A stretch of 64,000 bases of DNA from Dermatemys mawii (GCA_007922305.1 ML677326.1:59724870-59788869); one strand, 5' to 3'. Shown: positions 51,362 through 63,172, numbered from the stretch's first letter. Notes: generated by a model from the sequence alone, not told the origin. Translations and numbers: made by a program.

Positions 51362-51412
51362 GTAGGGGCAGTCAGGAGATGAGGAACTGGTGGTTGGATA
51401 GTGGGAATCCAG
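51362..51412. mobile_element. Internal fragment of a hAT element
   Basis: GGGGCAGTCAGGAGATGAGG at 51365 repeats the interior of the element at 52077-52745 (the same phrase at about 52371). No ends are present. Confidence 0.6.
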
Positions 51413-51469
51413 ACAAACAGAGACTGAGGAAAATTAGGGAGAGGGAGGAGTTACTGGAACAGTTTAGAA

Positions 51470-51637
51470 CAGGGGTCATCTATTTTTGTCAAGGTCCACA
51501 TTTCTTTATCAATGAATAGTCAAGGTCCAGGATCCAGAGAAAATAATAAGTAAATAAATAAAAAAGATTTTGGGGTCCATTCAAAAGTATACGGGAGTCC
51601 AGATTTGGCCTGGTAGTCCACCTATTTACTGCCCCTA
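51470..51637. mobile_element. Short hAT element
   Basis: It starts CAGGGGTCATC and ends TACTGCCCCTA. The flanking 8-mers GTTTAGAA (51462-51469) and ATTTAGAA (51638-51645) differ at one base. Inside are CAAGGTCCACATTTC and GTCCAGATTTGGCC, which resemble other hAT ends. 168 bp. Confidence 0.78.
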
Positions 51638-52076
51638 ATTTAGAACCTTAAAAAAAAAGTTTTGGTTATTATTTCAATACTACTACTCGTAATATAATAG
51701 CACAATTCCTCCCTGGATGCCACAGTTAGGATTGTGACCTCGTTGTGCTAGAGGGCATTTGAATGCATGACCAGATTTACATAGCTGATTTGTTTTACAA
51801 CAAACTACAGAAGAATAATGAACTAAGCAGATATTGCCAATATGCCAATAAGTAATATACTACTTTAATAGAGTTGCAAATACTATGCTGCTTTTAGTTA
51901 CAAGAATCCATTAAGGTAAAAATTAACACATGAGATCCTGGCTATGGATACACCCTTTGGTGCTCAGTGAAGTCAATGAGGAAATAGATTAGCACATTCA
52001 AAAAAAGAATTTGATCCACAGATAATAGCATTTATTTGATTACTGCAGACAACTGCAAAGCTTCCATTCCCTCCAG

Positions 52077-52745
52077 CAGGGATAGGCAAACTACACCTGT
52101 GGGACCACCCTGCCTGGCCTGAGCTCCCAGCTGGGGAGGTGAGCCCCTCCTCCGCCTTCCCCCCTCCCCATGAGTCACACTGCCATGCAGGCAGCACTCG
52201 GGGAGGGGGTGGGGGGGGCTGCACACTCCTAAGGGGCAAGGTGTCTGGCTCCGCACAGCTGCCAGACGTGCTGCTCTGAGCAGCATGGTAAAGTGGCTGG
52301 GGGCAGGAGATTGGATAAGGGGCAGGGAGTTCCAGGGAGCAGTTGGATGCGACAGAGGTTCAGGGGTGGGGGGCAGTCAGGAGATGAGGAACTGGGGGCT
52401 GGATAGGCATGGGAGTCCCCGAGGTCTGTCATGGGGCAGAGGGGGATGTAAGGATAGGGGTTGGGGCAGTGAGAAGACAGGGAGCAAGGGGGTTGAGTAG
52501 CAGATGGGGTCCCGGGGGGCAGTTAGGGTGAGGGATCTTGGAGGGGGCGGTCAAGGGACATGGAGCAGTGGGTGTTGGATGGGTTAGGAGTTCTGAGGGG
52601 AGCAGTGAGGGGGCGGGAAGTGGGAGGGGGTTGGAGAGGGGGCAGGGCCAGGCTGTTTGGGGAGGTACAGCCTTCCCTAGCTGGCCCTCCATACAATTTT
52701 GTAACCCCAACGTGGCTCTCGGGCCAGAAAGTTTGGCCTGACCTT
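52077..52745. mobile_element. hAT non-autonomous element, G-rich
   Basis: It starts CAGGGATAGGCAAACTACAC and ends CCAGAAAGTTTGGCCTGACC plus TT. The flanking 8-mers CCCTCCAG (52069-52076) and TCCTACAG (52746-52753) match at six of eight bases. The interior is a G-rich tract related to 15448-16055 and, in reverse, to 38694-39249. Open frames up to 150 codons within it are composition artefacts. Confidence 0.8.
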
Positions 52746-53354
52746 TCCTACAGTGATGCAACAGCAGGCCCACCTCTTTTTCATACTGAAATTCAGAACT
52801 CTGATTTACTACTCAAAAAGTTGCATGTTAGTCAGATAAAGTGGGAAGATGGGGGTATTTTTTCTCTATTTCTGCTTGGTGTACTTACTCCAGGATCTGG
52901 TGAGATGACAGAAATATCTATTCAAACAAGCTGTTGTAAATCAGCACAGCTCCCCTGCCTTCAGGAGAGCTACAGTGATTTACTACAGCTGAGGCTATTG
53001 CCTGGTGTGTAACTTTTCAAAGCTAACAGCACATCTCAACAGTGATCACTAGTAGGTAGGATTTTCAGAAGCTCCTAAGTCAGTGTGTAGAGTAGCTGTC
53101 GTTGCCTTACTAAGGAGACCATCCTTGTCACTGAAGAGTAGGAGTCCAACTGACTCACTGGAATATGTGCTAAAGTCACTTTGACTTTCAAAAGTGCCAT
53201 CCTGAAAAAGTTAGCACTTACCAGTAATTTCCATGATAGGGAAATCTGGGGTAATTAAACACCATTCTGTAGTGATTATTTCAATGATGTCTCACAAAGA
53301 AGGACTTTTCTAAGGCAAGCCAGTTGCATAAGAAGCAAAAACAGATGGTTAAAC

Positions 53355-54232
53355 TAGGGCTTTCAATTAACTGCAGTTTACTCACATAATTAACTCAAGA
53401 ATGAATTGTAATTAATCGCACCAGTAAACAATAGAATTGAATACCAATTGAAATGTATTAAATATTTTGGATTTTTTTACATTTATGGGAGATAGTGCTG
53501 CCTGCTTCTTATTTGCAATGTCATCTGAAAGTGAGAACAGGCATTTGCTTGGCACTTTGGCACTGCAATTTGGCAAAGAAGGTACGAAAATGAGATATCT
53601 AAAAATAGCTACAACACTCAAGCCAGGGTTTACAAATCTGAAGTGCCGTCCTCCGAGAGGGACAGGGTGTGGAGCATGTTTCCAGAAGTCTTAAAAGAAC
53701 AACACACTGATGCAGAAACTACAGACCCCAAACCCACACACAGTCAACCCTCTGATGGTGGCATCTGGCTCAGATGATGGAAATGAACATGTGTCCGTCT
53801 GCACTGTTCTCACTTTCAGGTGACATTGTAAACAAGAAGCAGGCAGCATTATCTCCTGCAAGTTGTAACCACATTTGTTTGTCTGAGGTAGGACTGAGTG
53901 GACTTGTAGGAGCTAAAGTTTTACATTGTTTTATTTTTGAATGCAGTTGGTTTTTTTGTACATAATTCTACATTTGTAAGTTCAATTTTCATGATAAAGA
54001 GTTTGCACTACAGTACTTGACTCAGGTGAATTTAAAAATACTATTTCTTTTGTTTTACAGTGCAAATATTGTAATTAAAAAGAGAGAGCTGTACACTTTG
54101 TATTCTGTATTGTAGTTGAAATCAATATATTTGAAAATGTAGAGAACATCAAAAAAATTAAATAAATGGTATTCTATTATTGTTTAGCAAGGCAATTAAT
54201 CATGATTATTTTTTAATCTCTTGACAGCCCTA
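53355..54232. mobile_element. Fold-back hAT element with two inverted transposase C-termini
   Basis: It begins TAGGGCTTTCAATTAACTGC and ends AATCTCTTGACAGCCCTA (inverted TAGGGCTGTCAA). It is flanked by GGTTAAAC on both sides (53347-53354 and 54233-54240), a perfect 8-bp duplication. The plus frame near 53800-53862 reads LFSLSGDIVNKKQAALSPA and the minus frame near 53550-53480 reads LFSLSDDIANKKQAALSPI. Both are the conserved C-terminal (dimerisation) motif of hAT transposases, pointing in opposite directions. No catalytic core remains. Confidence 0.88.
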
Positions 54233-54240
54233 GGTTAAAC

Positions 54241-55161
54241 TCAAATTCCTGCACTAGTGGTTGCAATTAAGCCTGGAGATGACCACCAGTGAATTCTAAT
54301 TCTAGGGCTGACACCATATCTGTCTTGGAGTGCCTCTCTCTAATGCCTCTCAATGGTCACAAGCAAGTTGTTCAGTTTCTCTTTCCCTCTATTTTTCCAT
54401 ATGTAAAATCTGGAAAACTGACACACTTCTCAGCATTGCTGTGAAGCTTAAATTATCCTGTTTCTAAAGCACCTTGATCATGACATGCACGCTATATGTT
54501 CTTAGGATTTTTAAAGCGCTTCCATACATGACTAATAAATTTATTTTAAATCAAATATCTAGACGGTAGAGTTGATAGAGAGGCTTATGACATGCATTCT
54601 CAAAACCACACACTTGCATATTATGTATTAATGCCAACTCTGTCATCATTAGAGCTGGTGCAGTAATGCACAACTGAGTGTTTTTCCCCCCATTTCAGTC
54701 ATACTACTAAACATATGAAGCAGCAGCTGCAGTGATGTTAATTATCCTGTGATTACAAAGCTGTTCCCAGTATAGCAATAATTGATTTTGTAGAGTTCTA
54801 GTACTAGTTCTAGACTGAAGTGAATCATCTTCGCCTTACTCATGTTATTACTAAATTCAAACCTGATCCTGCATTCCTTGTTAAACCAAAAATCCCCTAA
54901 TGTGCTAGATGTTTAGGGATCTGATCTTGTTTCTATGATCTAGGGAACAAGTGCTGTCTTCTACCGTAACAACAGTTGCACTTCATGTGTGTGACTGTAT
55001 ATGTACAGTATGAATAGAATTAGGGAGCCTTTGAAAAGAATAATGTTATATCAACATTATGCAACACTGGAATATATAGGCTATAGAAAAGACAAGGAAT
55101 CAGCAAGACATTATGAAGTGATGATGACAATGATACTAATTGTAACTTGTTTGTTTGCAAG
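54241..55161 (+). other. Last intron, 3' part
   Basis: Contains an old MIR-type SINE at about 54330-54510. The rest is unique and ends in a TTGTTTGCAAG acceptor. Confidence 0.6.
54330..54510 (+). repeat. MIR-like SINE relic
   Basis: The order CAAGTTGTTCAGTTTCTC, TTTTTCCATATGTAAAATC, GCATTGCTGTGAAGCTTAAA and AAAGCACCTTGATCATGACA follows the MIR core and tail. Strongly diverged. Confidence 0.6.
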
Positions 55162-55460
55162 GTGTCCTTGAATGGCCATTTTGGACAAAACTGGTTGTGG
55201 TAGCAATTGGGTTCACTGGAGGCCTAGTCTTCATGTATGTACAGTGTAAAGTCTACATTCAGTTGTGGCGCAGATTGAAGGCCTACAATCGAGTGATCTT
55301 TGTTCAAAACTGCCCAGACACTGCCAAAAAACTGGAGAAGAACCCCTCGTGCATTCAAAACTCTGAAATCAAGGATGCTGTGGTAGTGCCCGTGTCACAG
55401 ACAGGTACAAACTCACAGCCATCAGCTGAAGAAATGACCTCTGAGGTCATGCCAGTTTGA
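55162..55460 (+). CDS. MARCHF1: MARCHF1 last coding exon: second membrane segment and cytosolic tail
   Basis: The acceptor is TTGTTTGCAAG at 55161. The first two bases complete a Gly codon, then the frame runs [10 protein letters not shown] to a TGA stop at 55458-55460. A hydrophobic helix ([16 protein letters not shown]) is the second membrane span, followed by a conserved juxtamembrane stretch with [18 protein letters not shown]. The C-terminal tail contains IKDAVVVPV and [12 protein letters not shown], which identify MARCHF1; the MARCHF8 tail is different. Splicing 80+181+148+299 nt gives 235 residues. With the roughly 54 upstream residues this equals the human short form of about 289 (recalled), so no net insertion or deletion is needed. 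The last dozen residues and the stretch after LEKN are the least conserved. An in-frame TTG upstream in the intron is not a real start. Confidence 0.96.
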
Positions 55461-55549
55461 CAGAGGTGGCATTGTTTCTTCACTGAAGAAGGTGGGTTTG
55501 TTTTTTACACCACAGCCACTACAGAAGGCAGAAACAATCATGCATTTTA

Positions 55550-55555
55550 AATAAA
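55550..55555 (+). other. Proximal poly(A) signal AATAAA
   Basis: A perfect AATAAA hexamer 90 nt after the MARCHF1 stop codon, followed by an A-rich stretch. It could produce a short 3' UTR. Use is not shown by sequence alone. Confidence 0.4.
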
Positions 55556-57772
55556 AGAACAAAAAACCCTGACCAGGGAAATGGATACAGTGAAGCAACA
55601 TGCATTACTTATGGAATGTGACCATTTGTGAGATAGTTTCTCAAGTAGTCAGCCAGGTATAGTGGATGTGTAGAAAGCACAACAGAGAACAATTCTGACA
55701 GCATCAAACAGACATGACAAAATGACTTTTAAACGGGATGACCAGGAGGAATTGGAAACAGACCTGCTATAACTGTTCCGTTATAGAAAACATCAACAAT
55801 TTTCCATCTACTGTATTTGTTACTACTAAACATCCTATTTGCTCATCACCATCATCATAAAAATACACTTCAAAGTGACACCACTAAAAAGTCATTCACA
55901 TTAAATTTAAATCAACAACGTAAACCAACCTGCACAATGTCACTTACTTTCTAAATCTTGCAAAGTAATCATTACATAGTTCGGAGCCTAAATGTTTTGG
56001 CAGCCAGGTGAGCTGAGGATATGTGAAGAACATATTTAATGCTTTTGGTTATGTGTTTATTTTTTTTGCAAAGTAAGCAATTTCAGCAAGTAGTCTTCAA
56101 GTCCTAATTCCCTCAACCGCTTCCTTGGTCCCATAAAATACAAGTATTATTTAACCACAAGGCTAAAATTATTAGCGCTACATCTGGAACAACACTTTTA
56201 GTGCTGCTTAACTTAACAAGTGTCGTTTATTTTGCTTTAAGTGGTGAATTAACATGAACTCTGCCAATATAGGTAGAAAGGATATCTAGAAAGTATAATC
56301 AATCAGAGGCATTACAGGTTGAAGCATGCAGTCCATTACAAAAGCATATGAAATGAATTTATTCCCTCACCCCCCTGGGAATGACAGCTAAAGTGGGAGG
56401 GGTGGTGGGGTGGTGGTGGAATTTTTTAGAGAGTTCATGCTTCAGTAATTAAAGTAATCACAAAAGAGCATTAAAAGATGCCAGTATCACCCTATTCTGA
56501 CTTGACTGGATAGTTATCCTCTGTTCAGGATAAGACTGAACAATTAGGGATTAAACAGTTTAGTAGTTCATTTTGTGTTTTGAGCATTTTCATGTAAAAC
56601 TGAAGTGTGGATAACATTAAAGAGTGCAATAGATAAATGAATGTAGATAAAATGAAGTCCAACAGAAGGGAGTTAGTTACATAAAGAATTTTGTGATTCA
56701 CTTCTACTTGCTGTGATGTTTATTATTGGGACAGGTGAGCCAAAGTGGCCAGAAGTACCTGTGTATTGGTTCTGGGGACCACACTAAACTAGGGCCCTCT
56801 TTGATCTCGTGTGTGCATGTGTGGGGAGGACAGGAAAGCAAACAAATCATTTTGTGGCTGTAATGTACCAAGCACAACCTACCCTGAAGAATATAATTAT
56901 CCTGAGTTTTCTAACCTCAACGCACCATTAAATGACAGTTGTCTTGCAAGTACTCTGCAGCTGAGTCTTACTCTCAGTTCAAAATGAGATATTAGGAGAT
57001 ATACTTCAACAGAAATCCTCCCTGAAGAGAATTTAAGGAATGAGATGAAGGGAAGGGAAGTATTTAGTGTCTACTCCAAAGCCTATTGAACACAATTGTA
57101 ATTCTCCCATTGACTACAGGGGGCTTGGACTAGGCCTTTAATCCCTTAGAGCATTATTGGGGCCCTCTCCTTTCAGTTTTTATTTAGTTTAACTTTTTCT
57201 GGGACTGTATTAGTTTGTTACAAAAATTTAAAAAGGATGAAAATCTGCAGAAAAAATAACTTTGCACTTTTCTAAGTATCACTGCTCCTGTTTTGTTTTG
57301 GTTTTTATTTTGTCTAACTTTTAGAAAGTTCCTAGTAGTCCAAAAGGTACGCAAGTACTGGTTTTTTTTATTTTCAACCCATTTTAATATGTAAAGTAAT
57401 TCCCTAACTTTTATCCATATTCTCTGTGAAGCTGGAAATGTGTATGTAGTAGGCATCAGCTTGACAGTAATACGTAAGAATTCAAGTAATTCCCATACTT
57501 CTGTCCTGATTGCTTGCTCTGGAAGCAGAAATGATGGCTTCACAAACTGGACTGCCCAGGTTACCAAGTCACCCTCTATCATTCTGGGCAGGGCCCAGAA
57601 GTGGAAGAGACAGAGACTGGCAGCATAAGAAGATGCCCTTGTCTCCTCCACTTATTCAAAAATTCAGTAAAAATCAAAATTTTTTTTGTAAAACTCAGGA
57701 ATTTTTCAGTTAAACCAGTAAAAACTGAAGGGCCTTCAGCACTGTTAAAGTCCTGTCAGTTACAGTTGACTT

Positions 57773-57886
57773 GATGGCTTTTAGAGAGACAAGGTCGATG
57801 AAGTAATATCTTATATTTGACCAACTTCTGTTATGAAAAAGAAGCTTTTGAACTTACACAGAACTTTTTCTTCGGGTCTTGGGTAG
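57773..57886 (-). mobile_element. Unclassified retroposon 3' part in the 3' UTR
   Basis: The reversed sequence has GAAGAAAAAGTTCTGTGTAA and AACAGAAGTTGGTCAAATAT, the same family as 41896-41992. It is transcribed in antisense within the MARCHF1 3' UTR if the distal poly(A) site is used. Confidence 0.6.
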
Positions 57887-59015
57887 AGATATAGCTATAT
57901 ACTAATACTGTTGGTAAATGTGGCTTTAAGACTTGTCTCCAGCAAACAAACAAAAAGATTATTTACACTGAGCTGTTACTGTTCACAAGAAAATGGGTCA
58001 AGAATGTAAGTATTGGTCAACACCTCATCTTAAAACATCTGCCATCCTTGTGTATCACAGAGTATCATGTTCTATATGAACCCAATCAATCAGTGTACTC
58101 CACTTGAGGATTCTGTGCCACAAAAACCACTCTTTTTCATGGGCAAGCAGTAATGTAATGCTTTTCTTTTAAGAATTATTATTATTTTGAGGAAAAAAGT
58201 TAAAGATCAGTAGCTTAATATACTTAAGTAGCTAAACCATAGTGGCCTAGGCCCAGTAATCAACTACAGTCCTCATTCAGGCAAAACATCACTGACCGCA
58301 GTGGAATTTGGACTGGTCAAGAACTGCAGGATTAGGCTTGATTGATGAACAGTCAATGTGAACTGCCTTTTTGTAGATGTGGTCAGTACCAGGTAGACTG
58401 CACTGATATGAAGCCAAATTCTGCCTTCTTGCTTGAGCAACACTCTCTAACTTCAGTGGCAGTCTTCCTTGGATAAGGATTGCAGAATTACTATATACTA
58501 GTGAGGGATTGTGGAACATAAACACAATGCTTCTGTCCCCTACGTAGGCATGGACCTCTTCTTTCCTGGTTTCTTAAAATTCATTTCCATTTCCAGAACC
58601 AATGCTTTCAATTACTCATTTTAAAACAGTTAGTGACAATGCACCACTTACCTTTGTGTGTGTTAGTATGATGAGGATTTTTACCCAGTCTACTCTGATG
58701 GTACTATTTCACATAGTACTCTAGCTGAAAGCAAGTGGTATTTTCCTGGCCTCTCCACAACAATACATTCCCTATCATCCAGTCAAGCCCTTTTTTATAA
58801 TTCTGTACACCACAGTGACATTTTGTCTATGAAGAAAATATTTTACATTGTGTAATACTTGGAACTAAGAGTTGTTACTTGTTTAACCCCATTCTCTTTT
58901 CCAAAAAAGGCTCGTTTTTGTGAGTGACTATGTATTGAAAGAAGGGTCGGGGGGAGGTTTAAGGGAAACAAAATTAATATAACTGCTAACTGTTGTAGAA
59001 CAAATTTGTATTTGT

Positions 59016-59021
59016 ATTAAA
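59016..59021 (+). other. Possible distal poly(A) signal ATTAAA
   Basis: The second most common poly(A) hexamer, followed by T-rich sequence with TTTTGTATGTATTT within about 50 nt, the type of U/GU-rich downstream element expected. It would give a 3' UTR of about 3.6 kb. Confidence 0.35.
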
Positions 59022-59135
59022 CAAATGACCCAAATCATTGCAGTTTTCTATATTTTGTATGTATTTTAAGTGGTAAAATGATCTTAGCACCACATAGTAT
59101 ATTTAAGATTCCAAAAGAAAAACCATTTTGGTTTG

Positions 59136-59170
59136 TTAAAGCAAACATACAAAATTTATGTTTGCTTTAA
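59136..59170. repeat. Perfect 14-bp inverted repeat (hairpin)
   Basis: TTAAAGCAAACATA (59136-59149) and TATGTTTGCTTTAA (59157-59170) are exact reverse complements with a 7-nt loop. In RNA this forms a stable short stem just after the possible distal poly(A) region. Confidence 0.85.
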
Positions 59171-62100
59171 GTGTGACATTCCTTCATCAGGGCAAAACAT
59201 TTTCACATCCCATTTTTCAAGGGTAACCTTTTAGCTCGAACACATTGGCCAATTTTTTTTTCTACCTTCAGGAAAAAAAAAATATTGTCATTTGCTAAAG
59301 TTTGGGCAGCTAAAATAAGGCTTATGTTGGAACTTGGCTGCAACCTTAGAGATGACCAGGACTCCACCCTTCCTTCCACAGCACTAGGTACTTCCTGATA
59401 CACCTTTCAGCTTGGGATTGTGCGGTTGATCACTTTGCCTGAGAATTCGCTTACCTTTTGGTAAGATGCGTGCAGTACAACATGGAGCATCGTCTTCGAT
59501 AGTTACACGGAGGAAACAGGAATTAAAACTGTGCTTTTGTTTATTCCAATTGGTGCTTTCCATGCAGCTTGATGCTCTTGGAGAAAGCAAAAACTAGCTT
59601 AATTACTCCTTCCAATTTGCCATATAGTTAAAATTCCTAAAGAGCTAATACATAGTCTATAATGTGAAGAAATTAAGTTGTTAAGCAAATTTACAAAGGA
59701 ATTGTAGCGAAGTGAGAGGTTCCTAAAGCCAGACATGCTGTCTGTAAATCTCTCTGAAGAAAGACTCCCTCTAGTAACAAAATTAGGTGGGTTTCACTTG
59801 AACCAATTCAGCAACCAATAAAAGCTCAGAGGCAAAACAGCTAAGTACAGGAAGCCCTGCAGAGAGCAACCCTGGGAATAAACCCATCTGAGGGGAAGCT
59901 CGGGCAAGGTTTTATTGAGAACTGTTAGCAATCTCACCTTGCCATTTGCTGCTTATCTTTCTAGAGCTGAAAAAAAAAAATTTAGACAAGATCACATTAT
60001 ATGTGTAGTAGGCTAAGGAATAGCATGGTGACCCAGTCATTCTCAGTGACCATGCTCCCCTTCTTGATTGAGCGTAGCTTCAAGAATATAAATCAGGGCT
60101 GACTGCATAACAGAGAGCTTCTTTTACCTCAACTGGAACAAGCCTATGTTTTCAGAGCAGTGAATGAGAGACCAGTATTTTAGTCCAGGCTCTCTATGTA
60201 AACGTTGGTTTAGTAATTCTATTTGTTCATTTCTAACAATGAACTGGTCACAGAATGACACAGCTGTTCCATTTATGTAGAAAATTGGTCAGAGTATTTG
60301 AATTACAGGTAATTACGAGATACACTGATTACAAAACTATTCAGTATCAAATCCACAGTTTAAGTTGTAAGAAGAATTTTATTGTGTGTTTCATGACACT
60401 TTGCACAGGGTATTTTCATGCCACTATACACACATTTTTAAGGTAACAGTTTAAGTGTAGGCACTTATAGTATGGTTCTACTCTATTCAATAGCTTACTA
60501 AAATGGTATCGTGAGTTTCCATATTAGGAACCTTTCTTTAAAAAACCTACCTGAACATTTTCTTTACAATGAAAGTCTACAGCTCCATTATAATGTATCT
60601 TACTCATAGTTGCAGCTCCTTGGAGGCAGATACACCAGATCAGTCAGTCAAAGCAGGCTGGCAGAGGCCATACGCTTGAAGAGTCAGCTAGCAAGCCAGT
60701 TCAAGATCCTTCTAAAGCTGCTTTGTAGAGCTAATTCCTTTAAACCTTAATTCATAGGTTATTAGTTGTATATAAATATATATTATTTGTATATAGAACA
60801 AATTTATATAAACCCTTTCTAGTGGAGAGTAACTTCAAATTCCAATTAGCGGCGGATATGTATGTACATGTGTGTCCAACAGAGAAAATGGAGGAGTGGG
60901 CAACAGTTGAACTCTCCCTCAGAACTATAGCCTTGTGGTGAGTGGGTTGGATCTGCTGACTTCCATGTTAGAAGGTGATTCTCAGCAAAGGTAAATTTTC
61001 CTGTTCCTCACAGTGAAAGACTGCAGATTCATTACTATGGGATGTCCAAAAGAGGTGTGTCACCAGCATGGGAGACATGGGACAAATGATGAGATAGTGT
61101 CTTTAAAATAAAAAAACATCAGTTACAGGGTGAATACCAGCATACAGGTCTCTTCCTCCAATGGCAGTGGAGGCCTTCACATTTAATTTGTAAACCTTAG
61201 TGAAGATGTGAAAAAACACGACCAGGGGGCCCCTCCTCCATCTCCTTTTTGTATATTAGATATGATCCTTCAGGAAGCTTCCATGCCTCTGAATGAATAA
61301 GCAGCAATGGAGGGGAGGGAGGCCACTGTCTTTGAAAGCTTCTGAAATATACTAATTTAGTCATCTACTAACTGATACCATAACAGCAGTTTCTTTTCCC
61401 CTGATTAGCCCCATGGGATCTGGAATCTCTTATTCCAGAATTAGCTTAATCCTTTTTGATTAAATTAATTCTGAATAAGGCACTCTTATTTGGGAATAAA
61501 AGTGTCCACACATGGAATTAATGAGGCATCATTCATTTGTTTTAAGTTCACATCCTATCTTATTCAGCTATATTAATTTGCAGACCAGCCCTAACACTAG
61601 TTTGAAGTTTTGTACACAACTTGTTTTGAGTCCCTTTAGCTAAAACAAAGACTGATTGCAACACTTAAAACTTTGCAGTTAAACACCATTAAAATCAATT
61701 ACCTTAAGCTAAATAAATAAATAAAAAACCTTAGACATTTGGGCGAGGGGAAAAAATCAGCCCACAGCATTCTGAAAAGGAGAACTTCTTTTTAATTTTC
61801 TAATTAAAAGAGAATGATAAAGTTTAGTTATAAACACAGAGCGCCTTCCATCTACAATGTTTATAACCACTTTCTGCAAGTAACATTTCCACGGTATTTC
61901 CTATATCTAAACATAGAAAACATTGGAGTAATTAGACAAAAGGCAAAATTTTCACGTTAATGGCAGTCACTATATATTTTCAGTTGAGAAAGAATATAAG
62001 TGGAACAGAACATCAAACAAACTTATAGCATTCGGAGAAGGAACAGGCTCCTCCATACAGTAAACATACCAGCTGGCTGTAAAGCACAGTAATTGTCAGA

Positions 62101-62920
62101 AAGATTACTATAAAAATGACATCATGGGATTCCATATTCATTTTCTCTCTCAATAACATTCCAACCTGAAAATTTAAAGTCAACATGAGTTTCTCTCTTC
62201 ACCATATAAAGATTCTCCAGTCAAAACTTACTTCAACAAATTGATGATGTGCAAGACAGAATAAAATTCAGCTCATTTTTTCTATACTGACACTTGATAC
62301 CAATTTGCGTTTCTCAGCATGAGTCAGATCGTCATCCTAGCTGTTCCCTGTGTAAGATCTTGCCATTTTTATAGCAATTTTTCTGGCTACAAGCAATATC
62401 AAAAACATTTTTCTCTTCATTAGCTGCAGAGTGTCCATTTCCCTGTGTAACCTATGTAAGTCTAAAAAGCTGAAGTTTACGTGATAGCAAAAAAAGAATA
62501 CAGGGTACATGAGATTACAATTCAAATTTTTATTTCTTTATCTAGTTTTGCTTTTCTTTTAAAATGCATAACGTGAGCAGCAAGCATTACAAATTATTTC
62601 AAGACTGCTCGATTATTGTCAGGTTAACTTACAAATTATACATTTGCTTTATATATTGTCTTTTGTTTTAATGGAATCGTTCATGGAAAAACAGACAGCT
62701 AATCTAATATTCTCCATGACTCCAAATAGCATACGTTTTTAAAAAAATGTTTGCACAAATGTCAGTTTAACACAGTGCTATTAAGGACACCACATATTTT
62801 ACGACAAACTAGCCTTTCAAGTCATTCCAGGAAGATGACTTACTGCCCTTTTATTCATCCCATTAAAAGAAAACGCGGAAGAAAAAGAACTTCTTGCAGT
62901 GATTTTATTGCCAAAGTGAA
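59171..62920 (+). other. Downstream of MARCHF1, no gene recognised
   Basis: AT-rich sequence that may still belong to a longer 3' UTR (AATAAA at 59817 and 59877). I looked on the minus strand for a convergent neighbour gene such as TMA16, which lies next to MARCHF1 in mammals as I recall, and found no exon I could recognise. Confidence 0.5.
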
Positions 62921-62924
62921 ACAT

Positions 62925-63172
62925 AGAGCTTGTCTACCTATAGAAGTTACATCAGTTCAACTAAAATGGGTTTTAACCGCCCCCCCCCCCCCCAACCTGC
63001 TCTGAATCATTGATATCAGTTCAGGTTTTGTTTAGACGTTTACCAAGGCAAGCTAAGCAGAGGAGACAGATTTAAACAGAGTTAAGAGCAATTATACATC
63101 ACATTGCAGCAGTTTAACGAAATCAGTTATTATCACATCTCTAGTTAAACCAGTGCAGGATGTGTAGAGCAG
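62925..63172. mobile_element. Diverged MITE with GCTTGTCTACC end and C14 run
   Basis: The left end GAGCTTGTCTACCTATAGAA and the right end TTAAACCAGTGCAGGATGTG with GTAGAGCAGG are inverted relatives, with internal AAATCAGTTATTAT blocks. A run of 14 C at 62980-62993 lies inside. Confidence 0.5.

Larger units (their letters stand above)
55461..59100 (+). other. MARCHF1: MARCHF1 3' untranslated region (extent uncertain)
   Basis: The sequence after the stop is AT-rich and has no recognisable coding exon. A canonical AATAAA lies at 55550-55555, only about 90 nt after the stop. An ATTAAA lies at 59016-59021 in a T/A-rich stretch that looks like a distal 3' end, and further AATAAA motifs occur at 59817-59822 and 59877-59882. 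The MARCHF1 UTR is several kb long in mammals as I recall, so a distal site is plausible. The right-hand limit given here is a guess. The UTR includes an old retroposon tail at about 57773-57886. Confidence 0.55.

Noticed and set aside
57184..57651. 155-codon open frame antisense to the 3' UTR
   Set aside because: No known domain. It lies in AT-rich UTR and ends in a Lys/Asn/Phe-rich low-complexity stretch.
59384..59590. Possible exon of a convergent gene on the minus strand
   Set aside because: The translation does not match TMA16 or another neighbour I know, and no acceptor/donor pair frames it.
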